DNA of 64,000 nt from Steromphala cineraria (lineage: Eukaryota; Mollusca; Gastropoda; Trochida; Trochidae). The translations under genes were made by a program, and so were the position numbers. Where the stretch lies: contig OU744732.1 of NCBI GenBank assembly GCA_916613615.1, positions 48,475,227 through 48,539,226 on the forward strand, read 5' to 3'. The notes below the pieces were generated by a model. It searched no databases. It was not told where the DNA came from and was given only the letters and a program-made list of their open reading frames with translations. This document shows positions 1-10,865 of the stretch, in pieces (the stretch's first letter is position 1; the number at the start of each line of letters is the position of its first letter).

Positions 1-381
1 ATGTATATGTTTATATAGTAGATTATGTATATGAGACATAGTAGAGACATATGTGTATGTCTATATATTAAACAAATATAATAATCTATCATTTATTATT
101 TATTTGTACATGTATATCACTGCCTCTTACATATTACCCGACAATGCGTTTGGCGATTGGCAAATATATTCTATTTATCTTATGCTACAATAAACAAAAT
201 CCCTGTATATTTATATGTTTGCGTTTTTTAATGTGTCTATCCTATGTCTACTCAAGGTACTGTCGACAATTGTATTCATAAGGATCGGAATTATCCATGT
301 GTTAATCCTTCTAAGCCAATCGACTGTTCTCGATTAACTTCTTTGAGAGGCATGTTAAAAGTTGGAATGACAATAATGCAG

Positions 382-489
382 AGGAATATATGGATGACAA
401 CTTCTTTGTTCATTGCATGCGGCTTTTCAACACAGATTCTTGTAAACTTTGCATTCAATGAACAAAGAAGTTGTCATCCATATATTCCT
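382..489. repeat. Perfect 34-bp inverted repeat (hairpin)
   Basis: Bases 382-415 are the exact reverse complement of 456-489, with a 40-base loop between them. The arms begin AGGAATATATGG. The pair lies inside a 108-codon open frame that shows no protein signature, so that frame is best explained as a by-product of the palindrome. A related short segment (AAGTTGTCATCCAT) recurs near 5410, which suggests a dispersed family. A foldback-type non-autonomous element is the likely identity, but no target-site duplication was defined. Confidence 0.75.
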
Positions 490-599
490 CAGCATTATTC
501 TCGATTGGTGGAGGTGACATTCACGCGGGAACGACAAGATTTTTGTCGATTTTTAATCCGCGTACTTTAATTGTTGATCCCACGTGTATGAACCTGAAC

Positions 600-1900
600 C
601 ATTTTAAAGTACAAGACTTTTGACATACTGATAACTGGTATTTTGGCAGCAATACTGAATGACTCGACCAATAAACTACTTGTTAAACCTGTAAAAGATG
701 GAAGCTTGTATATGACACCATCGGTCAGAAGTCGCTGTTGTACATAAAAATGAATTAATAATCTTTTCTCTGACTGTTTCTATCAGGTGTTATCATAATT
801 ACAACTTTACACGTGAAAAATAAACACTGTAATATTTACATACATGACAGAATTACAAAATCTACATAGAGGTTGTCTCTTCTCATTAAAGGTATGCCCG
901 ACAGGTGAAATTCTCAAAATTCTCAATTCGCATGTAAATTAATGCAAATATATCGGCAAAATTGATCACAGATAATCAATACTACAACTATAATGACTGT
1001 GTTCTTGTTCTATTTCAGTTATACCTTGAAAATAGACTATTAGACTTGATTTGATGAAAACATTTATATTACTACTGCTACTGGTTGTACCGTTTCAGTT
1101 ATGTCTTACCAAACTGGCATGTGAGATTTTCACGATGATTGATAAGCCATCTTTATTTCCAAATGTATTAAAAAAGGTCGTGCACACAAAGAATTAAAAT
1201 ATACAGTTTTGAAAACAAAATATTTGAAAATGACAGAGTCATATACCAATAATACCACTTTCTCCCATTGTGTCCTGTCTAAATTACCCAGTGTTGTCCA
1301 AGAACCTAGAAAATCATGATTAGTAATTATTCCTTCTTCGTAATGTTTCCTAAATTCTACAAAATCATATATGATATCATGTATTCTTTAACAATTAACA
1401 TCTGTCATTAAAACTTGTCTATGACATTATGACGCGTATTGACATGGAAATTTTCACGATTTCATTCGGCCGTCTTAAAATTTAAACACCCACAAACTAC
1501 AGAGAAGTCGTAGGGCTTTCATAACATCATAAAGTGATATATCTCTCCTGTATGAATGAGGAATACAAGTAATGATGAGTTAATGGTGTTCATAACTTCA
1601 CACAAACGCTACAAAAGGTCGTAGCAAGGTACATTCAAATTACACTTTATGTAAAAGGCTATTATTTCAATTTTAACCAGCGCAAACAATCGTTATACGT
1701 TATACGACAGTGTAGAAGGTAGACATGAAGACTTAATATCTGAACAAAGGAATAGTATGCGTTGTTAAAGTTTGAATAACAAATAACAAATCGGGTAGTA
1801 AAATCAATTTGGACCGAATACGGCAGATTTGAGTTTCTCAATCTATTATGATTAAACTTCTGCTGTACTACCGACATGCAGACAATGTCTACAATCACTC
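600..1900. other. AT-rich non-coding stretch
   Basis: No exon with splice sites, RNA gene or recognisable mobile element is visible here on either strand. The open frames are short and AT-biased. Confidence 0.5.
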
Positions 1901-1904
1901 TCAA

Positions 1905-2142
1905 CCCCTGATCGGATCGACCGCAGTTTGACTGCAATCTGATCACGCTTGATCGCGATCCGACTGCAATCTGAATGCAGTTGACCGCGATCAGAATGCA
2001 GTCAGACCGCGGTTGACCGCGATCAGATTGCAGTCAGAACGCGGTTGACCGCGATCAGATTGCAGTCAGACCGCGGTTGACCGCGATCAAACTGCAATCT
2101 GATTGCAGTTGACCGCGATCAGACTGCAATCAGACCGCGGTT
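1905..2142. repeat. GC-rich quasi-palindromic minisatellite, about 32-bp period
   Basis: The tract is built from three alternating words: TGACCGCGATC, AGATTGCAGTC and AGACCGCGGT. The 32-bp period is clearest between about 1984 and 2090; the flanks are scrambled and partly inverted. The words are each near-palindromic (ACTGCAATCTGATTGCAGT reads almost the same on both strands). GC content is far above the surroundings. The tract has no coding potential, and whether it was copied from elsewhere or amplified in place cannot be told. Confidence 0.85.
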
Positions 2143-2159
2143 TTCAGGTAACTAATTCT

Positions 2160-3590
2160 GCAAGGGTCTGTAGTTCACATTTACATATTATATACAGTCA
2201 GATTGAAACAATATAATCTAAGGATAAAGAAGGGAAAGACAACGATTCAACAATGAATGTTTTTGGGACTAAAATAACGATCATTGCCTGGTAAGGAATA
2301 ATGATGTTTCGGTTTACTTTGAACTTATTGAAGGTATACACCCCCTTTGGACTAGATTTTATTTGGACGGAAAAGGTGCAAATATATCGATTAGTTATTG
2401 TACTAAAAAATCTTTTCACTGCATAAGATTTAACGCTATGGTGCTCAGATGTATGATTCTCTATTGTACAGCTAATTTGTGTGCTAAAGAATTAAAGTAA
2501 AACGGCACACTTAACTCTTGTAGTTGCTTGAATATATACAGGTACATGTTAAAATATGATTTCTTTTTCCAAAATTAAATAGATCTGGATTGTCATTTAA
2601 AACTAAACCGATGTCAAAGGGCACTCTAACTAACATTTCATATCCAAAAACATATTCATTGAAATACTCTTAGCCAAAAAAACTTACACTGTACTTCACT
2701 TACAGAGTGCGTCTATTCCCTAAAGGGGGCATATTTCCTAAACAGAAGTATTTTTCTCAAGCACAAGCAATTGTTTGGGAAAATTCCCGTACATCTGCAA
2801 ATATCAAAGCAGGCATTGATAATAATCAATAGCATACATGTAGATTCATATCGTTAAATATCACTGGATGTATTCTATCTGTAAATAAAGGACGTTAATC
2901 TATATATTTGAAAATGAGAATTTATTTAACTGTATACATAAAGTTAAGGAAGTGAAAACCTGAGAGTTTCCTTTAAAGAAGACAGATGAAAATATATTCT
3001 AAATTGATAATTTATCTCCACTAACTCTTACTCAGTTACGCATATATAAATGATATGTTAAATGTCTCTTTGGCCATGAAAACGAGAGTCAACGGTATGT
3101 TTCACAATGATATATATATGGGGCAACATCTCTGTATCTATTGTCTCAAAAAGCTTATTTGCGGAATTCAAAATTAACGGAAAATGAACCAAATCTTATA
3201 TCGTGAATTTAGGTTTTATGGCAATCCCAACCAAAAAACCTCCCAATTTCAGTTGATAAAGTGGAATTTGAATGTTCAATCGTCAGCTCTGACAAACTGT
3301 CTTGAATCATGGCTATCTAAAAGAGATTTACTCAAATCGTTTGTTATCTGACACATGCCTCGAGTGTTTTTATCCATTAAACTCATGACTGATGTATTTT
3401 TTGTTATTTAGTTTTTTAAAATCAAATTATTTCAGATAAAAGCCTTCAATAAAAAGCTTTGAAAGTGGAGATCAATACAGAGAAATACTCTGAATAAATA
3501 CGATGTGCATGTAACAGGATACAAACTGATGATGTATTGATTTGATGGGATGAGAATGATGATTTCAGAATTGCTTTTTTAAAATATTGT
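2160..3590. other. AT-rich non-coding stretch
   Basis: No gene is recognised. Positions 3240-3365 show weak similarity to 41030-41135 (shared GAATCATGGCTAT-like and TTTGTTATCTGACA-like words), consistent with an old dispersed repeat. Confidence 0.45.
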
Positions 3591-3598
3591 TTCTCCTT

Positions 3599-3898
3599 AT
3601 GGAATAAAACCTTGATCGATACCTATTCAATTTGCACTTTGAATTAAGTTTGGAGGTACAGTATAAAGATATTGCCCGATTATTAGGGTTTTGTTGGTAT
3701 TAACTTTAATGATAGGATCACATGGCTTAAACAGCATGGAATAGTTGTCTTTCATGTGACAGTTTTATAATGAAACATTAAAAGAAGCTGTGAGTTGTTG
3801 TTGTAATCAAAGATTTAAAGGTTTACAACAACAACTCACAACGTCCTTTTAATGTTTCATTATAATTGAATAATGTATCGATCAAGGTTTTATTCCAT
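3599..3898. mobile_element. Nested foldback / MITE-like element
   Basis: The outer arms 3599-3622 and 3875-3898 are perfect reverse complements (ATGGAATAAAACCTTGATCG and its complement). Inside, 3766-3807 pairs with 3823-3865 to form a second, nearly perfect hairpin with a loop of about 15 bases. There is no open frame of note. The structure fits a non-autonomous foldback transposon, or one element inserted between the ends of another. Confidence 0.7.
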
Positions 3899-4230
3899 CA
3901 GTAACGCTAAATTGTTTAGGGAAACTGAAAAAATCATTATCATTTTAGTTTGAACCATGAGGACAGAGGCTTGATTTAAATGACATGACCTTCTCCATTA
4001 AACGTCAATCGCATGTGCGACGATACAAACGTAATTAGAGTTATCTCCCTTGAGTAGCATAAATTCAACGAATTTCACTGCAACAATCTTTTAGAGATAA
4101 ATGCCATTTAGATATGCATTTATTTTTAATACCTTCAGCTTTGAGAGCTGTGCCAATTAACATCTATCAGAGGGGTAATGAATGTAACAACAGCGCAACT
4201 ACCGCTTGTTAGACCTCCATTTTTGTTGAT

Positions 4231-4303
4231 GGCGAAAGGGCGAGTTGGTTAGCTGTTGGTATGGCCATTGCAAGACTCTGAGGGTGTGGGTTCGAATTCC
4301 ATA
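4231..4303 (+). repeat. tRNA-like SINE head or tRNA pseudogene
   Basis: A box-A-like segment (GAGTTGGTTAGC) is followed about 40 bases later by a good box B (GGGTTCGAATTCC), the spacing of an internal RNA polymerase III promoter. The ends do not pair into an acceptor stem, so this is not a functional tRNA. A tRNA-derived SINE is the likely source; its 3' limit is not clear. Confidence 0.5.
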
Positions 4304-4767
4304 CAATAATCTGTACTATTCAAGATAGTGTGATCCTGAATAAAACATTGTTGCAACAATCATATCGTGGCCAGACTGTGTTTCCTAATTTTGCCAATAC
4401 TCAACTGAAAATGTCATAGTTTAATTGAATTACGGAATACGGCAAATAAGAAAGTGTTAATAGTATTGACATCCTTTCATTATAAGGGATCGCTAGGTAT
4501 AGGTAATGATATATCTTTAAGGCAAATTCAAATATGTCAGTATACTTCACCTACTAGTTTCTAATGCAGTATTAAGTCACTGTTCAAAGTTATCATTGTT
4601 ATCATTTGTTTATAGATTTACAATGTATATCACGTAAGGTCGATAAGATAAAAACGTATACTTTATACTCTAATCTCGCTATCAAATGAAAGAATATAAT
4701 GTTAGCGTTGACTGACTTTGTAAAAGTGAATCATGTTTTCTCACACCTCTCACAGCGTGTGTGTTCC

Positions 4768-5088
4768 TTAAAGGGGCCGTAGCACGTTTTTATGGGGAAT
4801 ATAAGGTAATGTCAGGAAATAAAATGAGATTAAATCACTAAATGAAACAGTTATTAATTTAAATATACAATGTAAATTTCAACCATACGGTTTCTTTTTC
4901 TTACACAAAATGAATTAAAGGTGTTCACACAAAAATGGCAGCCAATGGACTTTATGTGAAACCTCATAAACATTTGTTCTCTGACTAAAGATGATTGGTG
5001 TGTGTACTGTGATTTCTCACACTATGAAAATAAAACATTAAAAATTTAAAATATAACATTTTCGAGAAACGTGCTACTCTTCCTTTAA
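4768..5088 (-). mobile_element. TTAAAGGGGC-family MITE, copy 1
   Basis: The left end reads TTAAAGGGGCCGTAGCACG and the right end is the inverted form (CGTGCTAC...CCTTTAA). Internal sequence matches the copy at 46935-47298 in the opposite orientation (both carry a GTGTTCACACAAAAATGGC-like segment). At 321 bp with no open frame it is non-autonomous. A TTAA border would suit the piggyBac superfamily, but TTAA may instead belong to the terminal repeat. Confidence 0.7.
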
Positions 5089-5099
5089 AGTTTCATGAG

Positions 5100-5890
5100 T
5101 ATTATATGAATATAAAGTGTTACTTTAGTTTCAAACGAGGAAAGAAAGACGTGAACGAGCTGCACCATTTTTAACAAGTGGTCTGAAGGTTAAAGGATAT
5201 GGGGGATGTGAATGACAAAAAATTAAGCATTGTCGATGTAGATAAATACAAATTATTCGTGGATTACAATTTCCTTTTGCCGTTGTCTAGGATGTTTGGA
5301 TGAGGCAGATTGTTGCAGTGTCTTTGTAAATTGACACACGATGTCTGCCTTCTTCTCATCAACATTTGAAAACGGCTGAGTGCGAAATGCCGTGTTCTCT
5401 GAATAACGAAGTTGTCATCCATAATTGTTTTTGTCTGATTCTCAACTTATAAAATGCCACTTAAAGAGGTAAGACGTTATAACGTCTTTGTAACCATATT
5501 TCCCACTTTGTCAATATTTATTATTAATTGACATACTTCTCACAACCACTTTAAAACATGGACGAATGATTGGTTTAGGCTTTGTTTTATTCCCCAACCA
5601 TGATGTGAAGTATCTGCAACAATTTCACAAAAAGGACAGATAGTGCCCATCTGCAGATTTGTCTCTTTTACCTACAAAGAATGAATAAGTTATCTTCCCT
5701 CTTTGTTGTTAGCACTCTGGATTAACACCGCTTTTATAATTAAATTGTTAAGATTGACCTGCCACCAATGAAACACAGCAAAATATACAAGTAGGTATGT
5801 AAAGGACTGATACGTTATCATATCGTAAAGTCAAGATTACAGCTTCAAGCAACCGGAAGCAACAAGAGCCTGATTATGTGAACATTGGCC
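5100..5890. other. Upstream region of the FTP-domain gene
   Basis: No exon, clear TATA box or initiator is visible between the MITE and the first coding exon. Positions 5290-5430 share short words with the hairpin region near 420-490 and may be another member of that repeat. Confidence 0.35.
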
Positions 5891-5905
5891 GCTGACGATT
5901 TCGAG

Positions 5906-5957
5906 ATGATAAGAAGATTCATTTTGGTGGTTCCACTTCTCGCAACTTTTGCTCACG
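5906..5957 (+). CDS. Exon 1 of secreted F-type-lectin-like protein: signal peptide
   Basis: The ATG at 5906 opens a 52-base exon encoding MIRRFILVVPLLATFAHG (last codon shared with exon 2). The peptide has a basic start, a hydrophobic core and small residues before the likely cleavage site, so it is a classic secretion signal. The exon ends at a good donor (ACG|GTAAGC) in phase 1. Joining to exon 2 restores a GGG glycine codon and keeps the lectin frame open. This start was chosen because it alone supplies a signal peptide in the correct phase. Intron 1 is about 1.6 kb and carries two foldback repeats. Confidence 0.75.
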
Positions 5958-5989
5958 GTAAGCATGCTTAGAAATGGTTTTCAATAGAG

Positions 5990-6101
5990 TTTTTCCCTAT
6001 TGTCCCAGGTACAGGTCCTCTGTCTGCTGTATTGGCCCTTGGCTATGTCTCAGGGCAATATAGCAGACCTCGGACCTGTAACTGGACAATTATGGAAAAA
6101 C
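5990..6101. repeat. Hairpin MITE in intron 1 (family with 8279-8459)
   Basis: The two halves are imperfect reverse complements: a left arm with ACAGGTCC...TCTGCTGTATTG and a right arm with CAATATAGCAGA...GGACCTGTAACTGG. The same arms recur in intron 2 at 8279-8459. It is a short foldback element without coding capacity. Confidence 0.75.
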
Positions 6102-6259
6102 TTGATTAATTACATTATAATATTGACTTCAAGTGAGGTTGATCAAATTATTTGAAACAGGTCATGAATTACTTTATTTTGATCATTAAAGTGGCATCAG
6201 ACTAATGTTTTGAAATATACGGGATATAACTCTTATTCACCAGTTACACCAAAAAGCGA

Positions 6260-6566
6260 ACTTATGTAATCTAGCTTTATGCATATAGCTTGATTTCAAG
6301 TAGTACACGCGAGTTCAAGACTGGAACTTGTGTAATCTAGCTTTAGCCACTGGAGGTGCTTGAAATGTTACTTGACGTCATTGCAATCATGTGACCAAGT
6401 CGACCAATTAGAAAGACGGATTTAAACATTCATACATTAACAACCATTATGAAATGAATGAATTACATCCGGTTTTCTGATTGGCCCACATGAAAACACT
6501 GACGTCAATCAATGTTAACTTCTGGGTGCCGCAAAGGCTGATATTACAATCCAAGCACCTCTGGTG
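6260..6566. repeat. Foldback repeat with two CRE octamers in intron 1
   Basis: CCACTGGAGGTGCTTG at 6347-6362 is an imperfect inverted match to CAAGCACCTCTGGTG at 6552-6566. Just outside the left arm a 20-base word ending in GTAATCTAGCTTTA occurs twice in direct orientation (6260 and 6327). TGACGTCA occurs at 6373-6380 and 6500-6507, and a CTGATTGGCCC word lies near 6478. This is consistent with a MITE; the exact ends are uncertain. Confidence 0.5.
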
Positions 6567-7550
6567 AATTCGGGTCTCAAACTCCATATATCACGTGTAA
6601 CACCGAAAATCAAGTATTAGGCATCGCTTTGTGACTGTGCTGAATTATCGATATGTCCCTTGTCATTTCAGGCATAATAGTAAATTATTTTCACTACCCT
6701 TATCATCCCCCGCCAAACGGAGTTGTTATGATTACAAAATATTTTATTCTTTCAAAAAGACTGGGCACATGATTTCCATGGTAATTTATTAGGTTTTTAT
6801 ACATGCCAACGTACCAATATCTATCTAATAGGCATCGCTTTGTCTTTGTTCAGAAATAGGGTCATATCCCTTATTTTCACAAAAGGAAAATGATCTAATG
6901 TTAATTTCATATAAAAGAACAATTACTGACTTCAGATTCGGTTGATCCAATGATTTGTCGACATTTGATATGATATTCACCTCGTCGGTGACAAAGTGAA
7001 TGCTTCATGTCCTCTTCATGCGCCTATAATTGTATAATACCAATCTTAACGATAAGACTTTTGTTTCTTGCACAGTTGCTAAAGTTTTAAAAAAATATTT
7101 TACATGGGATATTTCATATTTGAATCTATGTTTAATGTTTTTTTATGGATCTCAATTTTAACTGAATACATCCTTGGGGCCTCGAGTGAAGTTTGCTGCA
7201 TACATTTCATTCGCTCAACTGTAAATGGACATGGGATTATTTGTGACCATTTTACAAACTGTTTCAAAAACTATTTTATTGCAATGCTAGATGGAGACCG
7301 TTTGTTTTCATGAGTAAAGCTGACTCTAAACAGTGGATTGATTGCGTATGTCTGTTAAGGAACAAAGTCTACCTTAGGATAACACCGTATTGACAACTCT
7401 AATACCTTTATAAATAGCTGACATTAATTATCATTAACAAAAACTCATGTCATTTACATAAAATAATGACCTTGACCTCGTGAATACCCTTAGTCGGCAG
7501 TCATTATTCCATCCTTATTTCATTGGTTATGATGTTTTACCACGTGACAG

Positions 7551-7760
7551 GGCGCTTTGTCAAAGCTACCGGGAAGCCGGTATCAGCAAGTTCGTCTTTT
7601 GGAGTCCTGAGTCTCCGTTTGGTCGTTGATGGTGACCTTGGAACTACCGGGAAGAAGATCTTCGCCACGAATGTAGAAGAGCAAATTCTTGCCTGGTTCA
7701 GCATTGATTTAGAAGAAGAGGTTATCTCCCCTTATGTAGCCATTTACTTCAGAACTGCCT
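7551..7760 (+). CDS. Exon 2: N-terminal half of F-type lectin (FTP)-like domain
   Basis: The 210-base exon lies between acceptor ACGTGACAG and donor GCCT|GTAAGC and is phase 1 at both ends. It encodes residues 18-87. Visible landmarks of the FTP / galactose-binding-like beta-sandwich are GKPVSASSSFG (25-35), LVVDGDLGT (41-49), AWFSIDL (65-71) and YVAIYFRT (79-86), matching the usual GKP..SS..G, L.VDG..GT, W..vDL and V.IY.R pattern. The canonical fucose-binding pattern HX24RXDX4R/K of true F-type lectins is not evident, so sugar specificity should not be assumed. The domain is probably extracellular and recognises glycans or proteins. Confidence 0.8.
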
Positions 7761-8278
7761 GTAAGCATTGCTGATGAATATCCATTGAGCTTTAGATATT
7801 AAAGAGGAGGTACACATTCATAACTAGATTCTTAAACAACTGCTCAAACCTTCGGTCATTCGTTCCCCACCGAGATGGATCAAGTCATGAAATGTTGATA
7901 AGCCCTGTTCTATTCCGGCAGTTTCCCCTGGCGGGAATTTTTTTTACCACAATCCAATTGAAGTTCTTTATCAAATGACAACGCTTCCAGCGTGGAAAGC
8001 CAAGGGTGGTTCATATCACAATGCTTTTGCTATTATTCAGCAGTAATACAGGAAATATAGGCACACCTTGGGAAATACGAGAAAGGCTTGGCCATTAGAT
8101 TCTGAGCATGCGTATACACATAAATGGTGAAGCAAGGCTTCAAAACTTTCAACATATCTGACATTTCAACAATCTCATTTATAATTTTGATTTTTATGAA
8201 AATGAATTACCCAATGCTGTACAAGAAAATCACCGGTAGCTTAATGCTAAAATGACACAAATCAAATTTTGTTTCAAT

Positions 8279-8459
8279 ATTTGCCCCGTTACAGGTTCTC
8301 GTTCTGCTGTGACATGTTGGCTTCGGCCCAGGCCCATACAGCAGACATCGGGCCTGTAACTGGGCAAAAACGGATAACAAATGATAACTTGTTCTGCTGT
8401 ATTATGCTGGCTTCGCCTCAGGCCAATACAGACTTTGGACTTGTGACTACGCAAAAACT
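8279..8459. repeat. Hairpin MITE plus partial second copy in intron 2
   Basis: 8279-8372 folds back on itself (TTGCCCCGTTACAGG against CCTGTAACTGGGCAA). A partial copy follows at about 8390-8459 with the shared GTTCTGCTGTATTATGCTGG core. It is the same family as 5990-6101. Open frames of 60-75 codons here on both strands are produced by the palindrome and are not genes. Confidence 0.75.
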
Positions 8460-8556
8460 GTAAAATTTTATTAATATTATGAGAGCATCGTTAGCAGGGT
8501 AATATAGGAATTCTCCTGATACCAATATAATGATGTTGTTCCTTGCTTTTATACAG

Positions 8557-8774
8557 ACAAGTACCGGAGGAACGGTGTCCGGATTTCCCTATCTAACTTG
8601 ACAGTCAGCACCACAGACTTCTGTCATACAGTGACTGGGGCTCCAGATGGATCCGACATTCCTGATGTTTACTCCTTTATTTGTGACTCTCTGGGCCGGT
8701 ATCTGACCATATCAACTGTTACAAACAACGATAACGTTGCGGTTGTTCTTGAGTTCAGTGAAGTTCACTGCTGA
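8557..8774 (+). CDS. Exon 3: C-terminal half of FTP-like domain, ends in TGA
   Basis: Acceptor TTTTATACAG precedes the exon. The split codon joins to exon 2 as tyrosine 88, giving YKYRRNGVRISLSN, a stretch typical of invertebrate FTP proteins. Cysteines are C110, C130 and C159; GRYLTI (134-139) and LEFSEVHC (152-159) correspond to the family's GRYV.. and L.xCEVEV end strands. A TGA at 8772-8774 closes the frame, so exons 1-3 give a 159-residue secreted protein, a reasonable length for a single-FTP lectin. Directly after the TGA lies a strong donor-like GTAAGT, which is odd for a terminal exon. The downstream EGF exon is phase-compatible only with a later GT at 8779 read through the TGA. An AATAAA at 9068 could serve polyadenylation. 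Confidence 0.75.
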
Positions 8775-8929
8775 GTAAGTAGGATATATCATATGATTGA
8801 CGGTGAAATACCGGTACTGTGGGTCTTTTCAACATTTTCCTTCCATAGTCCAGTAGAAATTGCATTTAACCCGGACATTTACTATATCAAGCAAATCTTA
8901 TGACCATTTGACCTGGAATTAATTACTTG

Positions 8930-9320
8930 TTCACCATGGGAAACCCAACCAAAATCAACCTTGGGGAAATTTTCATTATGGGGTAAAAACCTCAAACATT
9001 ATGTGAAAATTAGAAAATATTTTCTGAAAAGTTATCAATCGAGTAAAGCAAGAGATTTTTTTTACAAAATAAAAGGTAATGGGAGAATGGTTAGCCATGG
9101 AAAACCCGAGCAAGCCATGGAAAACCCGAGCAATCCAACCTTGGGGAAATTGTAATTTTGGGGTAAAAACAGTTAAAAAGACGTGAAAACTACAAAAGAT
9201 TTTCTGAAAAGTTATTTATCAAGTATAACAAGGAAATGGTTAGAATAAATATAAAAAACAATTGGGATACCTGTTCGCGAAGGATAACCCAACTTTAAAA
9301 AACCTTTGGGGATCCATTTT
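8930..9320. repeat. Degenerate tandem duplication, about 180-bp period
   Basis: AACCTTGGGGAAATT occurs at 8957 and again at 9137. Both units continue with a GGGGTAAAAAC segment and a TTTTCTGAAAAGTTAT segment in the same order. A third, more decayed start (CCTTTGGGGATCC) appears near 9303. CCATGGAAAACCCGAGCAA is itself doubled at 9097-9135. There is no coding potential. The repeat lies between exons 3 and 4. Confidence 0.75.
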
Positions 9321-9756
9321 GGGGGAAAATTACTTAAATATACAACAAGCAAATTTAGAAAATTGTCAAATTGAGGTAAACTCATAGTAGGCGAAGAAAC
9401 AAAAATACACTTGTTTAACTCATTCTTTTATCCAATTAACTATTATGAAAGGCCAAATCTGAAAATACAACTGGTCTGTTTACAGGCGCGGCCAGACTTG
9501 GGATATAACCAATCAAATAATTTTCTCGTTAAAATTGTTATCGAGAAGGTGGCGAGAAAATGAATTTATTGGCTAGCTTCTGAGCCAAGGGTACAGATAA
9601 GAGGAGTTAGCGTAACATTTGTACCTTGAGACAGGATGTGTTTTTCATTTACATATCTGTATTGATATCATAGTCGTATCAAATCAAACATTTGTGTATT
9701 TGCATCAATACTAAATCATGAGTGATCGACGGCAGGTTTCTCCATTATCGTTTCAG

Positions 9757-9888
9757 CATGTTCCAAGAACATGTACGGACCAGCTTGTGAGTCCGAGTGT
9801 CACTGTGTAGATGGGCCCTGTGACTGGAGACTGGAGAATCCTGTTTGTTCTCTGGGATGTTTGCCAGGATGGACGTCAAGTTCCTGTG
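9757..9888 (+). CDS. Exon 4: laminin-type EGF-like module
   Basis: After acceptor CGTTTCAG the exon encodes a 44-residue unit with eight cysteines, including CHCVDGPCDW and CSLGCLPGWTSSSC, the pattern of EGF-like repeats in molluscan multi-EGF proteins. Using donor TGTG|GTGAAT at 9889 makes the exon 132 bases, symmetric phase 1-1, and joins exon 5 in frame. The alternative donor at 9899 would not. The exon joins in frame to exon 1 or exon 2 directly, but not to exon 3 without passing the TGA. It may be part of an isoform, a relic of a longer ancestor, or a separate gene fragment. Confidence 0.6.
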
Positions 9889-10434
9889 GTGAATGTAGGT
9901 TTTCATATATTTGATAAGTTTTATTTATTCATTGTATATATACATGATACCTCCCCTGTTAATGTTTATACCACCACGAGGACATGCCATCAACTACGAT
10001 TCTTCAATCATGCCAAACGTTTGAAAAACAAAACTTTGTGATTGCGAGAGTTTGGAGTATATGTTTGATTTAAAAACAAGCTCAAGTGAACACTGTGAAA
10101 TCCGATGATCCAAGAAAAGATGTTGATGTGCACGATGAAAAACGGGAAAGCAAAAAAATCTCAATTCATGCATTTTTATCTCTGATGCTGTGGTTTACAC
10201 TGTTCTGAAAGAAAGTAAAAACTAAATTACAAAGCAGGGAGCCACTTTGGAGGCGACCGTCATTTTAAGTTTTTATATTGTGTGTATATTTCACCAATGT
10301 GTTTTTTATATTTCATAAGATTATGCAATAATTTAACTATGATTATTATTACAATAATGATTTCTTTTATCATGTAAACTTTAAAAAAGATGACTGACCT
10401 AAAGCCGATGGAAATGTTTTTCCTCTTTTTGCAG

Positions 10435-10682
10435 TTGCCTTCAATGTGCCGTTTTTCAAACCATGTGATACCCTCGTGACCTTCACCCTTGAGTCCGTCC
10501 CTCAATTAACCTTGGCCGAGATGAAAGTCCTGAGTGAAGAAACGAAGGCTGGTTGCATGGAGAAATGTACACACCTATTCCTGTGTACGGCTGTGGAGTT
10601 CTCTAACTCCACGTGCACTCTCTGGAGGACCGGAAGTTCAAGACCTTCCCAGTCACGTGACATGTGGAAAAAGATGGCGTAG
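10435..10682 (+). CDS. Exon 5: PAN/apple-like module, terminal
   Basis: A polypyrimidine tract and acceptor CCTCTTTTTGCAG precede an 82-codon open exon ending in TAG at 10680-10682. FFKPCDTLV, then CMEKCTHLFLCTAVEF and a further cysteine in NSTCTLW, give the C..C...C.AVEF....C.L spacing of PAN/apple domains, which bind proteins or carbohydrates outside the cell. It follows the EGF exon in phase 1. No AATAAA was found close downstream, so the 3' end is unsettled. The similarity is by pattern only and family assignment is moderate. Confidence 0.55.
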
Positions 10683-10865
10683 ATTACCATTGAGCTCAGA
10701 CGGATCCTTTCATTTGTACCTCGCTTGTCAGAGGGGCCGGGTCATATGAATGATAAAACCAGAGATCTCAGATCTGACACGCCGATTGCTTTCTAGCTGT
10801 AGTATGAAGGTTACTCGACACGATCCCAATTGAACATTTCTTGGATCAGAGACGTAGAGAGGTAC

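Noticed and set aside
244..570. 108-codon open frame
   Set aside because: It contains the 34-bp hairpin, has no domain pattern or splice context, and its length is what a palindrome with few stops allows.
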